Source of the DNA: Gnetum montanum
Taxonomy: Eukaryota; Streptophyta; Gnetopsida; Gnetales; Gnetaceae
Direction: 5' to 3'
DNA length: 39,313 nt
NCBI GenBank assembly: GCA_015680685.1
Contig: MNCI01010760.1
Coordinates: forward strand, 1,753-41,065
Under the pieces are notes generated by a model that was not told the origin of the DNA, ran no database searches, and saw nothing but the letters and a program-made list of their open reading frames with translations. Of the stretch, positions 22,260-31,800 are shown in pieces (positions within the stretch are counted from its first letter, which is position 1; every line of letters begins with the position of its first letter). Made by a program: the position numbers and the translations under genes.

Positions 22260-23088
22260 TAATGAACTATATTTTGTCTAGCTCTGATATCAGATACCTA
22301 ATATCAGGGGCTTAAAGGCGATGTTGGATATTCGATGTTGCGAGATATGTGATGGCCTATAAATATAGTGCTTGGGCACACAGTTTGGGCATAAGTTTTG
22401 TTATAACATAGTAGAGCTCTTGTTGTTTTTCTTTTTCTAGAGTTAGAATATTTTCCCAAGTGCTCGTAGTAAGAACCATTGAGTCATTGAGTGTATGGAT
22501 CTTTATTCAAGCACTGTTGTACCTGAGCATGGCAGTGTGTGTGATAATAAAGATGAGCTTCTTGATAAACCTTGTAGCACTTTGGTTAAATTAAATATTT
22601 TATTTATACATTTAATGTTTTAAGCTAAGTTAGCTAGGCTAAATAATAATTAATTAAGCACATAAGTACAACTACTTCAAGCATGTGCATGACACTTGGT
22701 AATCCTAGCAACGCTTAATGTTTGATAACCTTGCAACATTATACATGTTAAAGATGTGTACAAAAAGTGGGACTGGATACTTATTTTAGGATTAGTTACA
22801 GATTAATTAGTTAGATTTAATTAGCCATTAAAAATTACTTTATTCCTTTATTTTAAGCACGAAGAACATAAAACATTAAAAAATAATAAAAATCAAATGC
22901 CTCAGTTACACTTAACCATACCCTTGCATTTCACAAGTGTAAATGTGAAGAGAATGATTGTAATGATTAGACTTCACTTCCTAGAACTAGTGTACTTGAA
23001 GACTTAAGGTCTACAAAATTCGACCGGATCATGTATGAATGCTTGTGATTCATATGGTTGAGTGTAAGGGGTATCTTGTTGCTCATCA
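22260..23088 (+). repeat. 5' LTR of element D
   Basis: This 829-bp LTR begins TAATGAAC (from TGATGAAC) and ends GCTCATCA. It shares its whole order with 37282-38146. U3 holds GATATC-like motifs, a TATAAATA box at 22358-22365, and GGGCACA just downstream. The block ending in TATGGTTGAGTGTA sits close to the 3' end, as in every LTR of this family here. Confidence 0.9.
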
Positions 23089-23089
23089 T

Positions 23090-23107
23090 TGGCACCATTG
23101 CTAGGGA
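23090..23107 (+). other. primer binding site of element D
   Basis: TGGCACCATTGCTAGGGA begins two bases after the LTR end. It is the tRNA-Asp-type site TGGCGCCGTTGCCGGGGA with its three CpGs altered. Confidence 0.8.
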
Positions 23108-23252
23108 CCTTTTGTTTGACACATGCCCTATCTAGAAACTTAGTAAAAATTATTTAACATCTTTGGAACAAACCCTAAGGTCACATCATATGCCAAAATA
23201 AAAAAAATGATTATAACAAAGCACACTAAGTTTTATTTTTTCTAATCCCAGA

Positions 23253-25680
23253 ATGTCTTCTTTTTCTCATAGGAGTGATTCTCCATCTAAGTTTGAGTGA
23301 ACATCCAATCGGTAAAGAATTGAAAAAATAGATCAACAAGTTTGCCACCAATACAGGGTGGTATATGCTTATCTAGATGAGTATGTGCCCAACTTCACCT
23401 TTGTCTTACACTAGGATGAATAGATGTGGTGGCAGGACTTGGAGGGTAACATTGTGTTGCAACTCAATTGATCCATTCTTAAGATGCTCTAATGCAATCT
23501 TATGAGGTTGGGTCTACAAGGAATTCATTCTAAATATGTTGTGCCAGATAGTGATGCTAGGGAGTACCATCCCACAAATGCACAACATAAAAGGGATCAA
23601 CAACAAGAGAAGCATTATGAAAGTTTGAGGGGGAAATGATTTGATGACTTCACATTCCTATTGTACAAAAGAGATGGTGAGGGCTTCTCCTTTGAGGGAT
23701 TTTTGTTCAATGAAACTTCTCTCTTTGACTTTGGCCAAGAAGGTCAAAACCAAAACTTGTAGTTTACTATCCACAATCCTGGCTCTAGCAAAAATGGATC
23801 CCATGATCAAAAGGGACCCAGAGAGGAGGGTCATGGTAGGGATGTAGATAAGCATCATGATCATGATCATGATCATGGCCATGATCATCAAAGAGGGGAT
23901 AGTAGGCACTGTGGTGGTGCTAGTCCTCCTTCCTTTTCACCTTTTTCATCATCTTCTTCCTCTTCTAGCTCCAAACACAATTTCAAAGGGTGTGATCATG
24001 ATGGAGGTGACTGATGAGACTGAAATGATAGTAAGGCCCATCGGGCAAGTCAAGATCAATGACATATGCATTCAAGGGAGGTCCATCATCACAAAAGAAA
24101 GGTTAGTAAAGGGCATCATAGGCACCATGGCCACCATAGAGGCCATGGTTATGATGAGCCTTTGCTTGCCACTCAAAGCATGCTGAACATATAAAAGGTA
24201 ATGAGAATTCCTAGAAGGCATTTAAAGGATAGCTGAATCAAGAGGCTAGACATGAACAATATCCTCAAGTTTGAAGGGGGATGCAACTTAGATCTGCATA
24301 ACCATATTTAGGCCTTTCACAATGCATGTGCCTTGCAAAATGTGGAGAATGATTAACAAAAGCATAAGTGATTGCTAAAGACACTCATTAAGGAAGTAGA
24401 GAGTTGGTATTTGTCCCTAGAACTGGAATCTATTAGATGGTGGAGTACAATGTTTGAACTGTTCAATGACAAATATTAGATGTACTCCTGAGTGTTCAAC
24501 TTAAGGAAGTAGATTCAAGGATGGAAACAAGGGATGCATGAACCCTTAATTGCAACCATGGGTCGATACTATTGTCTATTACATAGATGTCCGAGCCACA
24601 GTTATTCTCAACAAGAACAACTTTTCCATATCATAGATGGGCTTTGATAAAAAATGAGTAGAACTATTTGAGTTAATGCCTAAGGGTGATTATCAAAACT
24701 AAGAATCCATGAAATTCAATGGTTGATTGAGTAGGTAGCAAAGGAAGAAGGTGATTTTAGGAAATGAGAAAGTCTNACCAATCAAAAAATATATGCTTTA
24801 AATTTCTACCAAGGTAGATAAAATTGGGATTCATTGGATGAAAAATTCCAAATTGCTCAAAAAAGCACAAAAGTATCAAGAGAGCAGAGTAGTGATCATG
24901 ATCATAGAAGGTGAAAAGAAGCTGAATGTGTCTACCAAAAGGGTAAGGGAAAAGCTACTACAGTAGAAGAATTTGTGGAGACATAATTAGACGATGATAG
25001 TGGATGTGACATTTGCTAATATGAACATCGTAAAGGATGTTACCCTATCATGTCACACTTGTAGGAGTCTAGGGTGTATGTTTTGAATTCTAGATTGAAA
25101 AGAAGGAAAGCACCTAGAAGATTGCCTTATCCTCAAGGCAATCCAAGGCAATTCCACCACCAAAAACAACCCTATTATCTAAGTGGATCTCCGCCATAGC
25201 TATATGAGTAATACTAGTAGTGGCAGCATCCAAAATCGTGAGGGATGCCACCACCAAGGTAGTAGTACCCTTATAGGCATCCAGATCCATATGGATACTA
25301 TATTCAACAACCCATTTATGCATGTGACTCTTCCAGTCAGACCACCTTCCAACATCACTACTACCCTCTAGAGTATTACAAAACTCATTCTCCATTTACT
25401 AGACTAGAAACCCCACATCCATATTACCCTCTTCATCCTTTTACATGTCTCTCCATCCTCAACCCAATTACTACCTACTCCATTGATGTAGGGAGAAATT
25501 CTACCTTAGTTGCAATAACACAACACAATAAGAGCTATTAACTTATAGCCATCTCCTCAGCCAAGTGCTTCAAAAACTAGATCACAAAACCCTCACATAC
25601 ACTTACTACTGGAAACCTTACTTCTCCATCTCCCTCTACATCTAATCCATTTGAGTTCCATTCAAACCAAAAACCTTCCA
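23253..25680 (+). pseudogene. gag pseudogene of element D
   Basis: The ATG at 23253 (MSSFSHRSDSPSK) matches the B start. The linker is extremely His/Asp-rich (HHDHDHDHGHDH, from ~23850; DNA repeat of TGATCA) and then Ser-rich (~23930-23970). The Retrotrans_gag domain follows (NNILKFEGG, AFHNACALQNVEN, ESWYLSLELESIR, LFNDKY, EPLIATMGRYY). A single N at 24776 marks a loss of roughly 105 bases present in B and C. The zinc knuckle at 25015-25053 has its last cysteine changed to tyrosine. A Gln/Tyr/Pro tail ends near 25640. There are many stops. Confidence 0.85.
24776..24776. other. single ambiguous base at a sequence loss
   Basis: One N sits exactly where element D lacks ~105 bases that B (about 9250-9356) and C both have. 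This looks like an unfilled contig join or low-coverage collapse rather than a biological deletion. Confidence 0.6.
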
Positions 25681-26480
25681 AAGTGCATACTGTCATGTTA
25701 ACTCATGCAGTAATTGATTGGATAAAGGTTGGTTACCTTCCTAGGAAACTATCTAATCCTGGAAGTCCCCTTATTTTCCTTTAAATTTTCGAGAATAAGC
25801 CTTGCAAAGCTCTTCTAGATTTAGGTTATAGTATTAATCTAATTTTCCATGAGATGTATAAAGCTTGGAACTTACCTCCACTTAAGAATAGCACCATTAG
25901 TCTCAAGTTGGTTGATCAGTCCATTACTATTCCCTTGAGACTCATGGAGAACATTGTAACCACCATTTGTAGGTGGTCCTACCCCATTAATTTCCTAGTA
26001 ATCTAAGTGGACAATTGTAAGGGGGACTTCCCAATCATCATTGGAATGGATTAGTTGAGTATTTTTTATGCACGATTAGGGATCTAAGATCTTTCCCTTG
26101 AAATCTTTAAAGCAAATGCATTTAGAAATATTGAGAGAAAGAAAGTTGCATGCATCATGTACAGTGATACATGGTGCAACTGTGTGGAGAAACTATGGGC
26201 CATTAATAGTGTATCTATCAAAGCATGTAGTCAATGTGTTGATATATCTAAAATTTAAAAGTGTTTATATACAAAAACCATAAAGTAGGAGGGCACCTTG
26301 TGGTTGACAGTTGATTGTGGAATCAACATACTTTGCATGGAACTTGCTAAGAGCCTAACATGTGCCTACATAGAAGGCATGTATGAATTTGTGCAATTTC
26401 ATCACAAACTCTCTAATGATGTGAATGATGTTACCTATTGGAGAGAGTTGGAAATTTCTAAAAATTTTAAATAAGAGCCC
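25681..26480 (+). pseudogene. aspartic protease and linker of element D
   Basis: The retropepsin region reads VMLTHAVIDWIKVGYLPRKLS, then KALLDLGYSINLIF where B has ALLDSGSSVNLI, so the catalytic Ser-Gly context is damaged (DSG to DLG). SITIPLRLMENIVTTIC and GDFPIIIG follow. The linker ends with LKLKNLPVGMENAFL, which leads into RT. Stops include TAA and TAG at former Gln positions. Confidence 0.8.
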
Positions 26481-27800
26481 CTTAAGTTAAAAAATCTACC
26501 TGTTGGCATGGAAAATGCATTCTTGAAAAATGGTCAATTGGTAATAATCAATGCAAATCTTGCTCCTAAACAAAAACAGATGTTGCTAATTGTGGTTAAC
26601 AAATGGCCAAAAACCTTTGCTTGGTCATATCCTAAACTCATAGAGATTGATCCTAGGATATGCTAACATCATATCTACACTGACCTTGCCATAAAGCCAA
26701 AGAGGTAGCCACAATAGTAGTTGAATCCTAAATTAAAGAAAATCATCAAAGAGGAAATCGAACAACTCCTTAAGGTAGGGTTTATTTATTCCATTGCAGA
26801 TAGTAAGTGGGTTAGCCCACTTGTGATTGTGCTAAAGAAAGGTGGCAAGTGGTGGTTCTACATCAACTTCCAACTATTAAATATGACAGCATTCAAAGAT
26901 CACTTTCCATTATCATTTGTGGATCAGGTGTTGGACACCATATTTGGACATTGCTATTATAGTTTTCTAGATGGTTATAGTGGCTATAACCAAATCCAGA
27001 TCGCACTAGAGGATCTAGCTAAAACAACATTTATCAGTTCCTAGGAAACGTTTTTGTATTGAAGGATGCCATTTGGCTTATGCAATGTCCCTACTACATT
27101 CCAATGCTTGTTTTTGATTATTTTTTAGGAGAAAATTAGCAGCGGGATAGAAATCTTCATGGATGACTTCTCCACCTATGGGCCTACATTTAAGCAAGCC
27201 TGGGATTATCTTGAGTAAGTGCTCCAAAGATGTGTGCAGACCAATCTTTGGCTCAATTGGTAGAAGAGCCATCTAATGGTTTAGGAAGGCATTATATTGG
27301 GGCATACAATCTCACAAGTAGGGTTTGAGGTTGACCTTGAAAAGATTAGGATCATCCAAGGGATTACCCATCAACTAGAAACTGTAAAAGATGTTTGATC
27401 ATTTTTAGGATACACTAGCTACTACTGGTTATTCATAGATAATTTCTCTAAGATCACAAAATCATTGGTCAAGCTAACAAAGAAAGATACTCTATTTATT
27501 TGGACCAAGGAATCTGAAAATGCATTCTAACAACTAAAGAAATAACTTGTAGAAACTCAAATTCTACAAGCACTCAACCGGTCCAAACCATTTCACATTA
27601 TTATAGATGTATCAAATTATGGCTTGGGGGTTGTGGTTACGTAGTTGAATGACAAGAAACATCCATATTACATCCACTGTGCAAGTCAAATCATTGTGGG
27701 TGCATAGGTAAACTACAACACCATAGAAAAATAATTGATGGAAATGGTGTTTGCCTTAGAGAAATTTAAGCACCAAGTGCTTAGATACAAATTTTTTGTG
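26481..27800 (+). pseudogene. reverse transcriptase-RNase H of element D
   Basis: The best-preserved stretch (26721-27044, 107 open codons) reads LNPKLKKIIKEEIEQLL ... WVSPLVIVLKKGGK ... LLNMTAFKDHFPLSFVDQV ... SFLDGYSGYNQIQIALED, the palm and fingers of a Ty3/gypsy RT of the Athila/Tat branch. Catalytic FMDD is at 27156-27167. RNase H follows with FHIIIDVSNYGLGVVVT (first Asp present) and MVFALEKFKH. Stops are scattered through the domain. Confidence 0.9.
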
Positions 27801-28993
27801 CACATGGACCATAGTGGAATTTGTTTCTTGATGAACATGCCAATGGTGAGCCCCCATGTCATAGCCCCCATGTCATATGGTGGGTAGTAATTTTGTAGGA
27901 GTTCGATCTTATGTTGGTAGATTAGAAAAGAACTAAAAATGTGATTATTTACCACTTGTCATAGTTACAATGGGATGACAAAGAGGAGGAAAGCCCATTG
28001 TCTATTCAATTTTCTAATGAACTCCTTGCCAGGGCTATAACTAAACAATTGACCACTAATCCTAAATGGTAGAATTTCATTCCCACATATCTTTTCACTC
28101 TCAAAATGCAACAAGAGCTAGATTATAGGAAGAAACAATAGTTTCTTCACCAGGTGAAACATTTCATGGAGATCAATGGGCACCTATACAAGGTGTGCAC
28201 CTTTGGCTTGGTTCGATAGTGTATCCCTAATATTGATCAACTAGGCATTCTCCAGGATACTCATGAGGGTCCTTGTGGAGGCCACTATGCTAGGAGATGC
28301 ATGACCATTAAAATCATGATGGTAGGATATTACTGGCCAATACTTTTTAGGGATGCTCATCAATTGGTTAGCTCTTCTGAGCATTACCAATGTGATGGTG
28401 GAATGACTACTCTAATGGAGGAACCTCAATAGTGGATTCCACCAGTAGAACTCTTTGATATATGGGGCATTGACTTAATGGGTCCCATCACACCCATGTC
28501 AAATGGAAAGGTGTACATCATAGTTGTTGTTGACTATTTTATGAAATGGACAGAAGAAGCAACCATCACTAACTTTACATCTTCTACTGCTACTTAGTTT
28601 GTACAACAAAATGTTGTAAATAGGTTTGGTGTGCCACATGTATTAATTTCTGATAATGGAACCTACTTTACAAGAACTACCTTTTAGAAGCTAATGCAAT
28701 GCTTGGGAGTTGAACATAAATCAACAACACCTTATCATCCTAAAGCCAACAGCCAAGCTGAGGTTACAAATGGGGAAATCACAAAGATCCTAATGAGAAT
28801 AGTCAGCAAATATAGGAGGGATTGAGGCACAAAACTTAATGATGCCCTCTGGGCCTACCACACCACTTGGAAGCTTCCTATAGGCTACTCTCCCTATGAG
28901 CTAGTTTCTGAAAAATTGTTGACTCTTCCTATTTAATTTGAGCTCTATGCACTTTCAATAGTCTATGACCTTGACCTTGAGTTAAGTCTAGCA
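27801..28993 (+). pseudogene. integrase of element D, 5' part
   Basis: This is the Ty3/gypsy integrase. The zinc-binding region reads HEGPCGGHYARRCMTIKIM ... HYQCDG (28265-28400), with the first of the two cysteines replaced by serine. The catalytic triad is readable: D in IDLMGP (~28470), D in ISDNGTYF (~28655), E in PKANSQAEVTN (~28755). WAYHTTWKLPIGYSPYELV follows. The frame is interrupted at 28993 by the solo LTR; it resumes at 31496 after the duplicated TAGCA. A 14-base unit CCCCCATGTCATAG is duplicated near 27850. Confidence 0.9.
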
Positions 28994-29037
28994 TGAAACA
29001 CCGTGAAAATTACGGGTCGGCCTCAGGCGAAGATTCG

Positions 29038-29935
29038 TAGTTTGAGCAGGAACGTGCCTCAAATTTGTCTAAGGACAAGTTTACGCTCCATCACGCACGG
29101 CAGCATGGTGAGCGTAATAAGCACCGAAGACAGGTAAATTTGTCTAAGGACAAGTTTACGCTCCATCACGCACGGTAGCGTGATGAGCGTAATAAGCACC
29201 GGGACAATAAAGGCGCCACAAATTTGTCTAAGGATAAGTTTACGCTCCATCAGAAACGGCGGCATGATGAGCGTAATAAGCTCCGAAGATAGTCAAATTT
29301 GCCTAAGGACAAGTTCGTGCTCCATTACGCACGGTAGCGTAATGAGCGTGATAAGCTCCACGACAACGAACGTGTCCCACATCTGTTAAAGGACGAGTTT
29401 ACGCTACATCACGCACGGCAGCGTGATGAGCGTAATAAGCTCCAAGATAGTGAAGACACCCCGAATTCGTCCAAGGACAAGTTTATGCTCTATCACGCAC
29501 GACAGCGTGACGAGCGTAATAAGCTCCGAAGACAGGTAAATTTGTCTAAGGACAAGTTTACGCTCCATCACGCACGGCAGCGTTGTGAGCGTAATAAGCA
29601 CCGAAGACAGGTAAATTTGTTTAAGGACAAGTTTACGCTCCATCACGCACGGCAGCGTGATGAGCGTAATAAGCTCCGAAGACAGTCAAATTTGCCTAAA
29701 GACAAGTTCACGCTCCATTACGCACGGCAGCGTGATGAGCGTGATAAGCTCCACGACAACGAACGTGTCCCACATCTGTTCAAGGACAAGTTTACGCTCC
29801 ATCACGCACGGCAGCGTGATGAGCGTAATAAGCTCCAAGACAGTGAAGACACCCCGAATTCGTCCAAGGACAAGTTTACGCTCTATCACGCACGGCAGCG
29901 TGACGAGCGTAATAAGCTCCAGGACAGTTAAGGGG
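29038..29935 (+). repeat. minisatellite of 11 hairpin units (75/84 bp) in U3
   Basis: The AAGGACAAGTTTACGCTCC-type block recurs at 29071, 29146, 29230, 29305, 29389, 29473, 29548, 29623, 29698, 29782 and 29866, so spacings are only 75 or 84. Each unit holds an inverted repeat: TTACGCTCCATCACGC, a 6-base loop (ACGGCA), then GCGTGATGAGCGTAA, a ~15-bp stem with a one-base bulge. The 9-base length difference lies in the linker. A diverged 12th hairpin is at about 30059-30095. Because both spacings are multiples of three, several frames stay open; one encodes a basic repeat (SKDKFTLHHARQRDERNK). Confidence 0.9.
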
Positions 29936-30077
29936 AAAATCCAGAAAGACACGACGGGTCGACACTTGTTCTCGCGCGGCGCTTGATTACCAATCTTTAC
30001 GCACCTTACGCAGTGATGCGTACTTGTGCGTAGGTTAGAATGCAAGTGCGCGCTCACTTACGCTGCGTCACGCACAG

Positions 30078-30490
30078 TCGCGTGATAAGCGTAAAACAAG
30101 CCTGAGCGCGTGGTTGTTACATCAAGCTTGCACTCATACACGCAACGCAAAGCGAATGAGCGCAAACACAGCCGACACACGCCCATGGGCCCGCTCTTTA
30201 CACGCACAGTGTGCAAACGAACGTGTTGTGCGTAGTCGCAGTCCGATGAGCGTGCTGTGCATAGTCGCAGTTCGACTTAAAAGAATCGCGCCAACAGGAT
30301 CCGCGACATTCGGGCCCACCTCATCAGGGTTGCACGTGTCGTGGTCTATAAATACCCCGACTGACAAATATACAAGGGGCGACTTTTGACAAATATACAG
30401 GAGACTGGACTTTTTTTGGACAAAAAAGAAAAAGGAACCAGCAGTTAGCAGGGCGCTTAACACTTTGACAGAGACCAAGAGGACAAGAGC
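30078..30490 (+). repeat. promoter-bearing U3 duplication, copy 1
   Basis: This 413-bp segment runs from TCGCGTGATAAGCG to GGACAAGAGC. It is repeated at 30493-30880 with few differences, the main one an extra ~25 bases after the TATA region here. Within it a ~28-base unit (GTGTTGTGCGTAGTCGCAG type) occurs twice. Confidence 0.85.
30347..30354 (+). promoter_or_regulatory. TATA box, copy 1
   Basis: TATAAATA follows a GC-rich stretch with GGGCCCAC (30313-30320, a TCP/site-II-like motif) by about 27 bases. This is the likely core promoter of the solo LTR. Confidence 0.6.
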
Positions 30491-30492
30491 NA

Positions 30493-30880
30493 TCGCGTGA
30501 TAAGCGCAAAACAAGCCTGAGCGCGTGGTTGTTACATCAAGCTTGCACTCATACACGCAACGCAAAGCGAATGAGCGCAAACACAGCCGACACACGCCCA
30601 TGGGCCCGCTCTTTACACGCACAGCACGCAAACGAGCGTGTTGTGCGTAGTCGCAGTTCGATGAGCGTGTTGTGCATAGTCGCAGTTCGACTTAAAAGAA
30701 TCGCGCCAACAGGATCCGCGACATTCGGGCCCACATCATCAGGGTTGCGCGTGTCGTGGTCTATAAATACTCCGACTGACAAATATACAAAGGACGGGAC
30801 TTTTTTTTTGGAAAAAAAAAAAAGGAACCAGCAGTTAGCAGGGCGCTTAGCACTTTGACAGAGACCAAGAGGACAAGAGC
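30493..30880 (+). repeat. promoter-bearing U3 duplication, copy 2
   Basis: It is the second copy of 30078-30490, separated from it by a single N at 30491. It starts inside the diverged hairpin and includes its own TATAAATA (30762-30769). It continues without a break into the unique R/U5 part. The N at the join makes an unmerged contig overlap possible. Confidence 0.85.
30762..30769 (+). promoter_or_regulatory. TATA box, copy 2
   Basis: This is the same TATAAATA with the same upstream GGGCCCAC, 415 bases after copy 1. It lies closer to the unique R/U5 part and would be the functional one if the duplication is an assembly artefact. Confidence 0.6.
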
Positions 30881-31495
30881 ATTTTCTGGGCAAGGGAAAC
30901 TTATCGCCCTGAAACAGAGAAACAAGAGCAACCTCTTGGCCGCAGACATCATTCTTCAGCAGCAACAGAACACAGCACGCACGAGCTCCTAGCAGCAGAT
31001 CTATCTGAAGCCGAGAAGCGGAACGGAAATTGCTTGACCATTTCTGCATTTAGGCCTTGGTCCAAAAGGTAGATCCGTTTTTCTGTCCAGACAGTTTTCT
31101 TGCTGTTTTGTGCTCATATTTGTACTCAGTTTGTTGGGAATTTCCTTCCATTGTAACATTGTATACATCCAATCACATATTCCATTTGGCATTGGAACAT
31201 AGATCTTTGATCTTCGTAAATTACACGATTTTCTGCTCCCGATTTGCATCTTTTCGGCATTTCGGCGTTATCTTCGCGGTGGTCCACACACATCGTTATC
31301 CCACCATTTTTGCGGTCGATCTACAATTATCATTGTTTTACTGACCCGTAAGTCCCTGTCTGATCGACAAGACCGTTCAGGGCACCGCGGATTCGTTTTC
31401 CAGCTTAGCCCTCGCGCGGATCCGTGGTAAAAACTGTGTACGCGGAATCTCGGTCGGTATTTCCAGCTGCTGACGTTTTCCGTCATTACATAGCA

Positions 31496-31800
31496 CAAAA
31501 CGAAAGATTAATGAATCTCAACCTACTAGACAAAACTGATTGGTGGTTCTATCATTTAATGAGTTGCATAGGCATTTAACAAAAATTCCATGATCTTAGA
31601 ATTAGGAGAGTCAAATTTAAACCAAGAGATAAGGTCCTCTACTAGAACCCCACACACATACCCCAACAAAATAAGTTTTAGATGCTGTGAGAAGGGCCTT
31701 ATATCTTTTATGAAACCTTTCCTTCTAGGCCCATGTTAATTTACAAACTTAAGAGCCCAAACAAAAAACAATAATTCAACATACCACAAATCAAACCTTT
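31496..31800 (+). pseudogene. integrase of element D, C-terminal part
   Basis: It continues the integrase directly after the TAGCA duplication: RLMNLNLLDKT, then FKPRDKVLY.NPTHIPQQNKF and EGPYIFYETFPSRPMLIYKL, the C-terminal GPY/F-type module of gypsy integrases. Stops are at TAG/TAA. It fades into non-coding sequence after ~31790. Confidence 0.85.

Larger units (their letters stand above)
28994..31490 (+). mobile_element. solo LTR (2.5 kb, CpG-rich) nested in the integrase
   Basis: The insertion begins TGAAACACCG and ends CATTACA, with the 5-bp duplication TAGCA on both sides (28989-28993, 31491-31495). Removing it rejoins the integrase frame exactly. There is no primer site, gag or pol and no direct repeat of its two ends, so it is a solo LTR. 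Layout: hairpin minisatellite (29038-29935), CpG-rich U3 with a promoter that appears twice (TATAAATA at 30347 and 30762), then R/U5-like sequence to 31490. It keeps abundant CpG while the host element has almost none, so it is much younger. The family is not recognised. Confidence 0.85.

Noticed and set aside
29038-29935. CRISPR-like array (regular repeats with spacers)
   Set aside because: The linkers are themselves repeated and the units are contiguous minisatellite copies in a eukaryotic LTR. There is no leader or cas gene.
29059-30057. Minus-strand and second-frame repeat peptides over the hairpin array
   Set aside because: The unit lengths are multiples of three, so a stop-free unit keeps several frames open at once. 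None is preferred on sequence evidence.
30114-31049. Plus- and minus-strand frames of 90-166 codons in the CpG-rich U3 of solo LTR 1
   Set aside because: They lie over the promoter duplication, TATA box and GC-rich sequence with few stops. No domain is seen, and similar peptides arise twice only because the DNA is duplicated.
28994-31490. Complete small non-autonomous retrotransposon (TRIM/LARD) instead of a solo LTR
   Set aside because: The two ends are not direct repeats of each other, and no primer site or PPT is found inside.
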